A DNA stretch of 64,000 nucleotides from Candidatus Poribacteria bacterium (GTDB lineage Bacteria; Poribacteria; WGA-4E; WGA-3G): the NCBI GenBank assembly GCA_022821495.1, contig JAJEDN010000026.1:129561-193560 (forward strand). The letters are read 5' to 3'. This document shows, in pieces, positions 35,218 through 43,973 of this stretch. Both the position numbers and the translations under genes were made by a program. How positions within the stretch are numbered: position 1 is the stretch's first letter; the number at the start of each line of letters is the position of its first letter. The notes under the pieces were generated by a model. It saw only the letters and a program-made list of their open reading frames with translations, was not told the origin of the DNA and searched no databases.

Positions 35218-38096
35218 AGTTTCCCCTGAATAACGCGGATAGGTTTTATAACATCCAGATAATAAAGGTGACGTCGGACAAGATGCATCCTGTCATACAG
35301 CCGCTCAAAGATGTCGCGGAAAGCAGACATTTTATCACCCTGAATCTCTTCAATTGATGGCAACCCTTCGTCCAATAACGGTTGCAAGAAAACTTTATCG
35401 CTCTTATGAAGTTCCACAGGGAGGTATGCCTCATAAATCAGTCCATCAATAACTCGCTCAAAGTATCCGAGCATCACATGGTCGCGAGCGTACTTCAAAT
35501 CCTCGCTATTTATCTCCGGTTGCTGCTGTAGACAGATCAGGTAATCAACGATTTTAGCGATGGTTGCTTTGTGGACTGGCGTGATCTTGGGAATCGGAAT
35601 CTGTTGGATATATCCGCTGCGCGCCCGAAGCGGATCAATCGTCAATTGGTTCGACACCTGCGAATAGAACCACTCTACAGTCCGGGAATTGAGAAGTCCG
35701 CAAAGCCATTTTTCTTCGGTTGGGATGAGGTAAGACGTATTCCCGTAATAAAAACCTTCAGTATCAACCGCAAAAGTGTGATGGTTATAGGTGTTTGGAC
35801 AGACCAGTTTCGGTTGTGCAAAACGTTCCGCATGCTCAAGAGACGCAGGTAACTCGTACCATGCCTGTTTACCTTTTCTGTTCTGCAGGCTTTCCTTATG
35901 ATTTTCCAAATACTTCAGAATTGCTGGGTAGTCATCTATCGCTATACCGCGGTGAGTAAAGATTAACCATTGCTGCGGTGTCTCAACGTGCCAACGTCTG
36001 ATATCCTGTCCATGCAAAAACGGCTTCAAAATATCAGCAGATGCCGGATGCGTCCCAATGAGTTCATCTCGTGTTGTCTCGTTTACCACAAACACCTCAG
36101 TGGGTGTCGTATTAATACCGAAGGCGGACTTTGCATTGAGGTACTCGCTTAACGATGGCCCAGCATTGCGGAGCTGCTCGCGTAAATTCACCACATCCGG
36201 CGATTCAAGCGGATTGCCATCGGCATCCAATACTTTCTGCAGCTTCGGGTAGCGATCTCGTCTGCGTTGTGTCAATAGAAGCGCAAGATCCTCCGGCAAT
36301 TTGACAAGCCGATTCTTCTGATACGTCTCAACATCTTTGTAGGAATTATGGAACATCGCAATGATATCCATCCCCAACTGTTTGGCAGTTGTGAAGTCGG
36401 CTTTGGCTTTATCCCACTCTTGCAGGTGTAACCAAGCCGCGCCCCGATTGTAATAGGCTATAGGGTCCTTTGGATTTAGTTCCATTGCCTTAGTATAGCC
36501 TTCAATAGCAAGGTTAACTTTGCCTTTAATAAAATAAACCACACCGCGATTGATATGGGCAGCAACTGTTTCTGGATCTAATTCTATTGCTTTGGTATAG
36601 GCAGCGATTGCCTCGTCGTATTCACCTTTGTTAGCATGGGCGGAACCCTGATTATTGTAAGTGCCAGCATGATTTGGATCAAGTTCTAAGGCTTTGTTAA
36701 AGTCTCGGATGGCAAGGTCAACTTCGCCTTTGTCACCATAGGCAGCTCCGCGATTATTGTATATCTCAGGAAAACATGGATCTCGTTTTATTACCTCATT
36801 ATAGTTATCAAGTGCTCGATCGGGTTCACCGTTTAGGTTGTAAGCCAACCCACGATTGTTGTAACCTAAGGCATCATCTGGATTCAGTTCTATTGCTTTG
36901 TTATAGTTATCAATTGATCGCTCATACTGACCTTTGTGATGGTAAGCCACACCGCGATTAATATAGGCACTGGCATCATCTGGATTCAGTGCTATTGCTT
37001 TGTTATAATCCTTGATTGCCCGATCAAAATCAAGTTTGTTCGCATAAACAAGTCCGCGATTGTTGTAGGGACCAGCATAGTGTGGATTTAGTTCAATTGA
37101 TGTTGTGAAATCTTTGATAGCTTTCGTATGTTCACCCTTACTGCCGTAGGTAGCACCACGATTGTTATATATACCAGCATAGTGTGGATTCAGAACAACT
37201 GCTTTATTATAATTTTCTATAGCTATTTCAAACTCATTTTGGAGATAGTATGCAGTACCACGGTTGCAATAGGCTTCAACATAAACCGGATGCAATTCTA
37301 TCGCTTTGTTAAAATCTGCGATTGCAAGATTGTATTCTTTCATCTTGGCGTGAGTGATTCCACGATTATTATAAGCGACAGATGATTTAGGATCGTGTAC
37401 TATCAGATTATCATAGTCTTCAATCGCTTTCTCAAAATCACCTTTCCTTTCGTGTGCAGTAGCACGATTGCTATAAGCAGAAACGAACTCTGAATCAAGT
37501 TCAATAGCACGTGAATAAGCCTCAATTGCTTGCTCTATTTGTTGTAGTGTTAACAGGAAATTTCCCTGTTTGAACGCGAGTTCTGCCTTAGTTTGCAACT
37601 GTATCTTGCGGATGCCTTCTCGGATGCCTTCTACCACACTTTGCCAACCTTTGCTCCTTGGATTCCATTCGTTAAGAGGTCTCCCTTCGGCAGGTAAAGC
37701 TTGAAAGTCGCTAAGTTTTTGAGATTCCCATTCACCAAGGAATGAACTTTCAGCAGACAAAGCTTGAACATTGCTTAATTTATAATTTTTCCAATCACAA
37801 TCTTCAAGAATAATCAAGATAGGGGTTATGTTTTTTTCTAAGACTAATGCCAATTCTTCATTACAAGTTTTAGAGGCAAGGCTCTCAGAGGAAACGAGAT
37901 AAAGCCATATATCTGAATCCGGTAGGTTAGTAGAAAAAATTTCTTCACGCCATTTGTCACCTGGAATGATCTCATTGTCGTGCCAGGGGTCTATTAAACC
38001 CTCGCGCTTCATTGGTTCAAGGCATGTGAGCAGTTTATTCTTTGCTTTCTTATTTTTATGTGAATATGTAATGAATCCTTTTAGAGGCTTGCTCAC
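35214..38096 (-). CDS. TIR-TPR protein with C-terminal TaqI-like DNA-specificity domain
   Basis: A 960-residue chain in three parts. Residues about 5-125 form a bacterial TIR domain (GFITYSHKNKKAKNKLL, GDKWREEI, then SSESLASKTCNEELALVLEK with the Glu expected for NAD cleavage). Residues about 205-600 are about twelve 34-residue TPRs (AYNNRG...KGE). The last roughly 330 residues match the TaqI/Eco57I C-terminal specificity domain (ADILKPFLHGQDIRRWH, YLENHKESLQNRKGKQAWYE, LLNSRTVEWFY, GYIQQIPIP). The start is GTG 38096 with GGAGGAG about ten bases upstream; the frame is open to 38204 without support. It would recognise a DNA signal or phage protein and then deplete NAD; this is inferred. Confidence 0.85.
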   Translation of the reverse strand: MSKPLKGFITYSHKNKKAKNKLLTCLEPMKREGLIDPWHDNEIIPGDKWREEIFSTNLPDSDIWLYLVSSESLASKTCNEELALVLEKNITPILIILEDCDWKNYKLSNVQALSAESSFLGEWESQKLSDFQALPAEGRPLNEWNPRSKGWQSVVEGIREGIRKIQLQTKAELAFKQGNFLLTLQQIEQAIEAYSRAIELDSEFVSAYSNRATAHERKGDFEKAIEDYDNLIVHDPKSSVAYNNRGITHAKMKEYNLAIADFNKAIELHPVYVEAYCNRGTAYYLQNEFEIAIENYNKAVVLNPHYAGIYNNRGATYGSKGEHTKAIKDFTTSIELNPHYAGPYNNRGLVYANKLDFDRAIKDYNKAIALNPDDASAYINRGVAYHHKGQYERSIDNYNKAIELNPDDALGYNNRGLAYNLNGEPDRALDNYNEVIKRDPCFPEIYNNRGAAYGDKGEVDLAIRDFNKALELDPNHAGTYNNQGSAHANKGEYDEAIAAYTKAIELDPETVAAHINRGVVYFIKGKVNLAIEGYTKAMELNPKDPIAYYNRGAAWLHLQEWDKAKADFTTAKQLGMDIIAMFHNSYKDVETYQKNRLVKLPEDLALLLTQRRRDRYPKLQKVLDADGNPLESPDVVNLREQLRNAGPSLSEYLNAKSAFGINTTPTEVFVVNETTRDELIGTHPASADILKPFLHGQDIRRWHVETPQQWLIFTHRGIAIDDYPAILKYLENHKESLQNRKGKQAWYELPASLEHAERFAQPKLVCPNTYNHHTFAVDTEGFYYGNTSYLIPTEEKWLCGLLNSRTVEWFYSQVSNQLTIDPLRARSGYIQQIPIPKITPVHKATIAKIVDYLICLQQQPEINSEDLKYARDHVMLGYFERVIDGLIYEAYLPVELHKSDKVFLQPLLDEGLPSIEEIQGDKMSAFRDIFERLYDRMHLVRRHLYYLDVIKPIRVIQGKL

Positions 38097-38264
38097 GACT
38101 TCTCTCTCCTCCGCAATGCGATTTACTTGACGGTAATGATAACATACAAAGTGGACAGATGTCAACCGAATTTGGATGTTTGAGACCCAATTAATTTCAA
38201 GCATTACATACGGCTCCGCTGGAGCGTAATCCGCGAAATCTGTGTAATCCGCGATTCAGACAAT

Positions 38265-40289
38265 TTACTGCACCGCTTCTTGCACGATAGTAATCTCTTC
38301 TTGTGTTAAATTATACAACGCATACACGCGTTCATCAATCTCTTGCTCCAAATCAGCAGTATTTGCATCCGAATCCGCAGCCTTCACCTCAAGGATCTGA
38401 TTGACAATCTTAATGATCCCAGTTTGTTGCTCATAAGCAACCACCGGTATAGGAAATTCTTTCACGTAATTGTTAATCCAACGACTTGTCCCCATACCAC
38501 TTGTCTCCGCAACAAGATTCAAGTAAAAACGAATCGTGCTTGAATTTAGAATGCCAAGAAGAAATTTTGAGTCTATATCTGAAGGCGGTAATAAGAAATA
38601 TGCAGAATTTAGGAGATAGACTTCGTCGTTACAAAGCGAAAATCGCCCTGAATCTGATAATTCAATCCATACAATTTTTTCCTTTTTGAAGTCATCATAG
38701 AAAGAGCAAGCTCTTAGATTTGTCCAGTGCTGCCCTTGCGCGCCACGATTTTTGAACTTATCCCCAAATGACTCCAAATGTTCATATATATCAGGATAAT
38801 CTCTTTCTACATTGACTCCGTTTTTAGTCAATAAAACGTACTGTTTCGGTAAAGTGTAACTGTAGCCAGAAATATCCCGTCCACGCAAAATAGGTTTTAT
38901 GATTTCAGTATTGATAGGATTTTTCTCACAAAACTCTCGTTTTTGATCCTCGTCTATAAGAAAAGCTTCATTGCTACCAGTTGCAATACCAAGTCTTATT
39001 TTAGTGTTCAACTCTTCGAGCGTTTTTCCTGACACCTCCAATTTCTTTTGAAGTTCAACAAGTTTTGGTTCTGCAAGATTCCACGACTTTGAATCAAAGT
39101 ACACTTGCGGATAACTAAAGCCATTGACGCTTACAAAGTCCTCAAAACTATCGCCTGAAAAAAGGGAATTAACAACAATACAAAAATCATCAGAGGAATT
39201 TATCGGTTTACGAGACACAATTATCGAAACGTTAACAATCGCACTCTCGAAAACCTGCGAGTCCTCAATATTTAACATTCTGATCAGTGTATTTCTGTTG
39301 TACAGCAGACTCCGGATTGGTGCTCCATATTCCGCTCTCAAGTATGAATTCGAGGTAATGAAACTAAGGATACCCGCTTCGTTTTGTAGGTCTATTGCTT
39401 TCTCAATGAAATAGCAATAGATATCCGCAAAAGGTTGGTAAGATTGATAACTGTTCTTAATTTTGGTTTTGAGTTGCTTTGAAATTTTATCATGGCTAAT
39501 GTAAGGCGGATTGCCAATTATGACATCAAATCCCTCCGTGATACCGAACATCCATTCCGGGCCAAAGAAATTTGCGGAGGCGTTCTGGTTGTATGGGTCC
39601 CAATGCGCAATCTTTTCAGTTGTCTCGTTTGGAAATCCGTCCCGTTTGAGCAACGCGCTGATTTCGGAGCGGAGCTCCGCGTCGCGTTGTCTGTAGCGAT
39701 CTTTCGTGCGTGGCGTTCGGGCAGTGAAATGTCTACGGCGCACCTCCGCTAATGCCTTCTCTTTGCTGTCTATCTCTGGGTTTCGGAGCGTCATCTGTTC
39801 GGGTTTCTCTACACTGAGGAGCGTATTCGCGGCGACAAACTTCGTCTCTAAATTCGGCAACGGACGCACGCCTCTATTTTCGCGTGTATCGTCAATTTTC
39901 TGCTCCACGATCAGCGAAATAAAGAACCGGAGTTTAGCGATCTGTGTGGCGATGGGTTGGATGTCCACACCGTAGATGCAGTTCTCTATGAGATAGAGTT
40001 TTCTGCCGTAATCAAGTGCGTTGCGTTCAAACGCTGCGTTGATGCTGTCTATCTCGCGTTCCAATTCGTCAATCGTGCTTTCTCGGATAACGCTATCGTC
40101 AATTTTCTCTGCTTCTGTGATGGTGTTTTGAACTCTGTCAATCTGGCGTTGTCGCCACTGTGCGTTGCGCGGGTCGAGTTTACCGAGCAGGAAGACGAGT
40201 TTGTGCAGGATGCCCATCGGGAATGCACCGGAACCACACGCCGGATCGAGTATCTTGAGCGTGTCTATGGCGGTGATGAGGTGTTCCAC
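38265..40289 (-). CDS. Type II restriction-modification methyltransferase, C-terminal part (Eco57I-like, broken gene)
   Basis: The 674-residue frame from GTG 40289 holds the SAM-binding motif I (LKILDPACGSGAFPMGILHK, residues about 10-30), the catalytic motif IIGNPPYISHDKISKQLK near 255-275, typical of adenine-N6 enzymes, and a TaqI-like specificity domain (LRGRDISGY, LLGILNSSTIRFYLN, EFPIPVV) toward the end. In the same frame coding similarity runs on upstream of the GTG (KLRHLLTYNDEPHQFTDTEV) until a repeat array at 40353-40470. The N-terminal part of the same gene lies beyond the array in the same frame, cut off by TGA TAA within the first repeat. The complete enzyme would modify and cut DNA; this copy probably cannot. 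Confidence 0.85.
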   Translation of the reverse strand: MEHLITAIDTLKILDPACGSGAFPMGILHKLVFLLGKLDPRNAQWRQRQIDRVQNTITEAEKIDDSVIRESTIDELEREIDSINAAFERNALDYGRKLYLIENCIYGVDIQPIATQIAKLRFFISLIVEQKIDDTRENRGVRPLPNLETKFVAANTLLSVEKPEQMTLRNPEIDSKEKALAEVRRRHFTARTPRTKDRYRQRDAELRSEISALLKRDGFPNETTEKIAHWDPYNQNASANFFGPEWMFGITEGFDVIIGNPPYISHDKISKQLKTKIKNSYQSYQPFADIYCYFIEKAIDLQNEAGILSFITSNSYLRAEYGAPIRSLLYNRNTLIRMLNIEDSQVFESAIVNVSIIVSRKPINSSDDFCIVVNSLFSGDSFEDFVSVNGFSYPQVYFDSKSWNLAEPKLVELQKKLEVSGKTLEELNTKIRLGIATGSNEAFLIDEDQKREFCEKNPINTEIIKPILRGRDISGYSYTLPKQYVLLTKNGVNVERDYPDIYEHLESFGDKFKNRGAQGQHWTNLRACSFYDDFKKEKIVWIELSDSGRFSLCNDEVYLLNSAYFLLPPSDIDSKFLLGILNSSTIRFYLNLVAETSGMGTSRWINNYVKEFPIPVVAYEQQTGIIKIVNQILEVKAADSDANTADLEQEIDERVYALYNLTQEEITIVQEAVQ

Positions 40290-40352
40290 TTCGGTATCGG
40301 TGAATTGATGGGGTTCGTCGTTGTAGGTGAGGAGATGACGGAGTTTCGCAGT

Positions 40353-40470
40353 AACCCCCCTGCCCCCCTTATCAGGGGGGAAACCTTCCCCTGTAAACCC
40401 CTTGTCCTCCTTATCAGGGGGGAAACCTACTGTCTTAGTCCTAACCCCCCTGCCCCCTTATCAGGGGGGG
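40353..40470. repeat. Three element cores inside the restriction-modification gene
   Basis: Three copies of the palindromic core (on the plus strand CCCCCCTTATCAGGGGGG and variants) lie at about 40353-40383, 40397-40424 and 40443-40470. In the gene's frame the outermost copy introduces TGA TAA; the other two read through as PPDKGGRG-like peptides. The family segment expected between the two gene parts is absent. Confidence 0.8.
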
Positions 40471-41480
40471 TATGCTTCGGAGGTGTTCATCTCCTGATTC
40501 AACGTAGCGAAAAATAGGTTTTGGAGGATCGCTTTGTAATAGGTGCTTTCTTGGGCATCCAGACTTGTGAGCAATTTCGAGAGATTATCTTCTGCAAAAA
40601 GCGCGTCCGGCACAAGGTTTTTCTCCTTGAGAAACCAGACGAAGATCAGCCGCGTAATCAAACGGATGATGCACGTCGCGTTGCGGACGGTCTGGTCGTC
40701 GCTTGTATCCGCTGAACCGCCCTGGTCCCCCTTATCAAGGGGGAATGTCACCTGCTCAACTGCCCAGAAATACCAATCGGCGATTTCTTTGAAGAAACAT
40801 CTATTGAGTTCGGAGGTGTCCAACGTCTTTTGCCACGCCTGATGGAGCTCCAAGAAGTTCGTGAATTCGTGCCGGTGATAGGGCGCATCAAGCGACAGGT
40901 CAGCCAATATCTCAAGGTGTGCGCGGTGCGGAGTGGCAACGTCAATATCCTTGATGAGCGTTACCTTTTCAAGCACATCGCGGTCCCCATCTCGCTGACT
41001 CGGTCTGCGATTGATAATCGCGAAGGTCAGGGTGTGTCCGTGCTGGAAGATTAGCATTGCCGGCATTGCATAACATTTGTTGATCTCGCGTGTGATAGTG
41101 GCAAGCACGGTGCGGGAGTAGAAGCCACCTTTGAGTTTGATGGCGAGAAAGAAATAGGAATAGTAGATCGTATTGTCAACGCCTTGGTCCTCCTGAAAGG
41201 TGATAGTTTCTTGGGTGTGCTGCTGAATCTCGTCAGCGGTGAGTTGGAAGAGGAAGTCGGCGGTTTGCCATTCGTGGAGGTGTGCTTTCTCACGGTTCAT
41301 CCGTCCGTGATTGTCAAAGTCTTCAAGAAATGCTTCGACAGTGTTAGTGTCGCGGCTCAAAGTGCGCTGACTCTCGTAGCCCAACGTCTTGAGGAGATCG
41401 GTTGCCTTCTGAGAAAGATTCCCATCTGCGAAGTTGTTGAGGGCGCGTTGGATTTCGGCTCTGATGTGTGTCTCGTGCAT
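40461..41480 (-). CDS. Type II restriction-modification protein, N-terminal part (broken gene)
   Basis: AAAGGA precedes ATG 41480 (MHETHIRAEIQRALNNF). About 339 residues match the N-terminal region of large Eco57I-class proteins, including YYSYFFLAIKLKGGFYSRT, RLIFVWFLKEKNLVP and, at the end, YYKAILQNLFFATLNQEM. The frame then ends after SEAYPP at the TGA contributed by a repeat core. A second core has inserted in frame at 40714-40744, adding FPLDKGDQGG after WAVEQVT. By comparison with the family as I recall it, roughly 200 residues between this part and the methyltransferase part are missing. It is first in the minus-strand island. Confidence 0.8.
   Translation of the reverse strand: MHETHIRAEIQRALNNFADGNLSQKATDLLKTLGYESQRTLSRDTNTVEAFLEDFDNHGRMNREKAHLHEWQTADFLFQLTADEIQQHTQETITFQEDQGVDNTIYYSYFFLAIKLKGGFYSRTVLATITREINKCYAMPAMLIFQHGHTLTFAIINRRPSQRDGDRDVLEKVTLIKDIDVATPHRAHLEILADLSLDAPYHRHEFTNFLELHQAWQKTLDTSELNRCFFKEIADWYFWAVEQVTFPLDKGDQGGSADTSDDQTVRNATCIIRLITRLIFVWFLKEKNLVPDALFAEDNLSKLLTSLDAQESTYYKAILQNLFFATLNQEMNTSEAYPP
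40714..40744. repeat. Element core inserted in frame in coding sequence
   Basis: CCCTGGTCCCCCTTATCAAG and the GGGGG after it match the intergenic element core. In the restriction-modification gene it reads FPLDKGDQGG without breaking the frame, at a spot where the family is variable. Confidence 0.75.
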
Positions 41481-41691
41481 CGTTAGTTTTCCTTTAGGGT
41501 TATATTTGTTGAGTTTACACCATTTTTCAGGAATAGGCAAGCGTTAATTGGTTTGCGGTCTGTTTACAAGAAACTAAGCCTTCCACACAGATACACAAAA
41601 AACTTTGACAAATATCCGAAATTACCATAAAATTAATAGAAAGGTTCAACAATACCCAAACCGGACTGGTAACCTGCAGGAGAACGCGTCC

Positions 41692-42411
41692 ATGCCCTTA
41701 ACGCCTCAACAACAAAACTACTACAAAGAACAAGGCTTCGTGGTTGTTCCAAATCTCTTTAGTACAGCCACAGTAACGTCAATGCGCGAGCATTACATGA
41801 AACGCCGTGCAGAAGGTCCGAAACCCGGCGACTCCGGCGGCACAACCGACCACGCCGACGATCCAAATCACCAATTCCCACGCATGATTAATATGCACAA
41901 CTGGGACGAACTCACCCAAGAATGGGCAGCGGATACGAACCTGCTTGCCGTTACGGAACAACTGATTGACGATACGCCGGTGCTGTTACAAACAATGATC
42001 TATTTCAAACCGCCCGGTGCACGCGGTCAAGCACTACACCAAGATGAGCAGTACATCACCATAGACCCCCTCATCGGCGTTTGGGTCGCATTGGATACAT
42101 CCGACGACGCTGTTGGACGCATGGTGCTTATCCCACGTTCCCATCAGCATGGACTGCTCCCCGTTGAAGCGGCGGATACCGCTATTTCGTTTACAAACGT
42201 ACAAGCCGTCAAACCGGAGAACGCTGAAGAATTGGGGATTGACATGTCACCCGGTGACACGCTTTTCTTTGATGGTAAGGTTATTCACGGTTCCTATAAG
42301 AATAAAACACATGACCGCTGGCGGCGGAGTTTTATATGCCATTATAAGGGCGAAAATTCACAGCAGTTTGAGCCAGCCGAAGGCACACATGTTTCACATC
42401 TAAAAAAATAG
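41692..42411 (+). CDS. Phytanoyl-CoA dioxygenase (PhyH) family protein
   Basis: A 239-residue Fe(II)/2-oxoglutarate oxygenase; AGGAG about ten bases ahead fixes ATG 41692 (MPLTPQQQNYYKEQGFVVVP). The iron-binding His-x-Asp is in LHQDEQYI and the distal His in VIHGSYKN, with RWRRSFICHY supplying the 2-oxoglutarate arginine. It is the first of three oxygenase genes around an aspartate kinase. The substrate is unknown; amino-acid-derived compounds are a reasonable guess from context. Confidence 0.9.
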   Translation: MPLTPQQQNYYKEQGFVVVPNLFSTATVTSMREHYMKRRAEGPKPGDSGGTTDHADDPNHQFPRMINMHNWDELTQEWAADTNLLAVTEQLIDDTPVLLQTMIYFKPPGARGQALHQDEQYITIDPLIGVWVALDTSDDAVGRMVLIPRSHQHGLLPVEAADTAISFTNVQAVKPENAEELGIDMSPGDTLFFDGKVIHGSYKNKTHDRWRRSFICHYKGENSQQFEPAEGTHVSHLKK

Positions 42412-42418
42412 TTTATTA

Positions 42419-42582
42419 TAGAACTTACGCTTTTCCTCTTAAAGTCCCCCTGATAAGGGGCGGTGAATGCCCATAAGGCATTCATACCCGGGGAAGCCCA
42501 TACGGGCTTCATACCGTTGATTCTGATTCTGATTCTTTAGGGGGTTAAAGATACGAAAATTAATGTTTTTGCGTAAGTCCTA
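42419..42582. repeat. Miniature element, copy 4, with inserted hairpins
   Basis: The ends are TAGAACTTACGC and TTGCGTAAGTCCTA. The core CCCCCTGATAAGGGG is followed by about 60 bases not in copies 2, 3 and 7: two small hairpins (GAATGCC...GGCATTC and GAAGCCCATACGGGCTTC) and a GATTCTGATTCTGATTCT run, then TTAGGGGG. A shorter form of the same variant occurs at 51631. Confidence 0.78.
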
Positions 42583-42609
42583 AAAAAATAAAAGATTGGA
42601 GGATCCGGA

Positions 42610-43962
42610 TTGTTAAAAGTATCAAAGTTTGGCGGGAGTTCCCTCGCATCAGCGGAACAAGTGCGCCAAGTTTGCGACATCATCACCGCTGACCCGGGAC
42701 GCCGCCTCATCGTCGTCTCTGCACCGGGAAAACGGCACAGCCAAGACATCAAAGTGACCGATCTGCTCATTGCCGCAGCATCCCAACGCCTCGCTGGAAA
42801 ACTGGGTGCCTCGGAATGCGCTGAAGTTATTGAACGTTACCGAAGTATCGCCGCTGAATTAGGGCTTCCTGCTGAGGTGGTTGAACCCATCGCCCGTGAT
42901 CTAACAGAGCGGTTGGAGAACAGCACAACCGATGCCGATCTCTATATGGATACAATGAAAGCAGGCGGCGAAGACAACTGCGCGCGCCTCATCGCACAAG
43001 TGCTGCAAGCACGAGATGTAGATGCGCATTATGTGAACCCGAAGGACGCAGGTTTATTGCTCTCTGACGAACCCGGTAATGCCCAGGTCTTACCGGAAGC
43101 GTATAACCGTCTGCGCGATCTGCACGAACGTCCCGGAATTACGATCTTCCCTGGGTTCTTCGGCTATTCAAAACAAGGGAACGTCGTCACTTTTTCGCGC
43201 GGCGGTTCAGATATTACGGGGGCTATTCTTGCCAGTGCTGTTCGCGCGGAGGTATATGAGAACTTCACCGATGTCGATTCTGTGTTCGCAGCGAATCCAT
43301 CTATCGTTAAAGATCCTGCACCGATTACTGCGTTAACCTATCGTGAGATGCGCGAACTCTCTTACGCCGGATTTTCTGTGTTTCACGACGAGGCGCTCGA
43401 ACCCGTCTATCGCGCACACGTGCCTGTTAACATCCGAAATACCAATAATCCAAAAGCAGACGGCACGCTGATCCTGCCAAACCGAAAATCGACGGACATG
43501 CCGATTGCCGGGATTGCCGCGATGGAAGGTGTCTGCTGCATATACCTCAGTAAATACCTTATGAATCGAGAGATCGGGTTTGGGCGCCGGTTACTGCAGA
43601 TCTTGGAAGCTGAAGAAATCTCTTTTGAGCATGTTCCCTCTGGTATCGACAACATGTCAGTCATTATCCGCGAAGAAAACTTCTCGGCACAAAAAGAAAA
43701 AAGAGTTATTGAACAGATCCGACAAATACTTGCCCCTGAAGACATCTCCGTAGAAAAGGGGTTGGCTTTAGTCATGGTTGTCGGCGAAGGGATGCGCCAT
43801 ACCGTCGGCATCGCCTCCCGCGCCTCAGGGGCATTAGCTGGTGCCAATGTGAACATCGAAATGATTAATCAAGGCTCCAACGAAGTCAGTATGATGTTCG
43901 GTATAAAATCCGGAGATATGGAACTCGCCGTCCAAGCGCTCTATGCCGAATTTTTTCAATAA
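42610..43962 (+). CDS. lysC: Aspartate kinase
   Basis: A 450-residue aspartokinase that phosphorylates aspartate in the first step toward lysine, threonine and methionine. KFGGSSLAS at the N-terminus binds ATP; FSRGGSDITGAILA near residue 200 and TDVDSVFAANPS complete the kinase site. Two ACT regulatory domains fill the last 145 residues (SVIIREENFSAQ, then VGEGMRHTVGIASRASGALA). The start is TTG 42610 after GGAGG. A 164-base element lies directly upstream. The surrounding dioxygenase genes hint at a dedicated copy for a special metabolite, but a housekeeping role is equally possible. Confidence 0.94.
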   Translation: MLKVSKFGGSSLASAEQVRQVCDIITADPGRRLIVVSAPGKRHSQDIKVTDLLIAAASQRLAGKLGASECAEVIERYRSIAAELGLPAEVVEPIARDLTERLENSTTDADLYMDTMKAGGEDNCARLIAQVLQARDVDAHYVNPKDAGLLLSDEPGNAQVLPEAYNRLRDLHERPGITIFPGFFGYSKQGNVVTFSRGGSDITGAILASAVRAEVYENFTDVDSVFAANPSIVKDPAPITALTYREMRELSYAGFSVFHDEALEPVYRAHVPVNIRNTNNPKADGTLILPNRKSTDMPIAGIAAMEGVCCIYLSKYLMNREIGFGRRLLQILEAEEISFEHVPSGIDNMSVIIREENFSAQKEKRVIEQIRQILAPEDISVEKGLALVMVVGEGMRHTVGIASRASGALAGANVNIEMINQGSNEVSMMFGIKSGDMELAVQALYAEFFQ

Positions 43963-43973
43963 AGGAAAACATT

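Noticed and set aside
36400..37560. About 102-base repeats on the minus strand
   Set aside because: They encode 34-residue TPR units of the TIR-TPR protein.
38200..38264. Terminator between the methyltransferase and TIR genes
   Set aside because: GGCTCCGCTGGAGC is a weak imperfect palindrome without a T run on the minus strand.
39957..40517. Plus-strand open frame of 186 codons with PPAPLIRGE-like peptides
   Set aside because: It is antisense to the restriction-modification gene, and the peptide is the translated repeat core.
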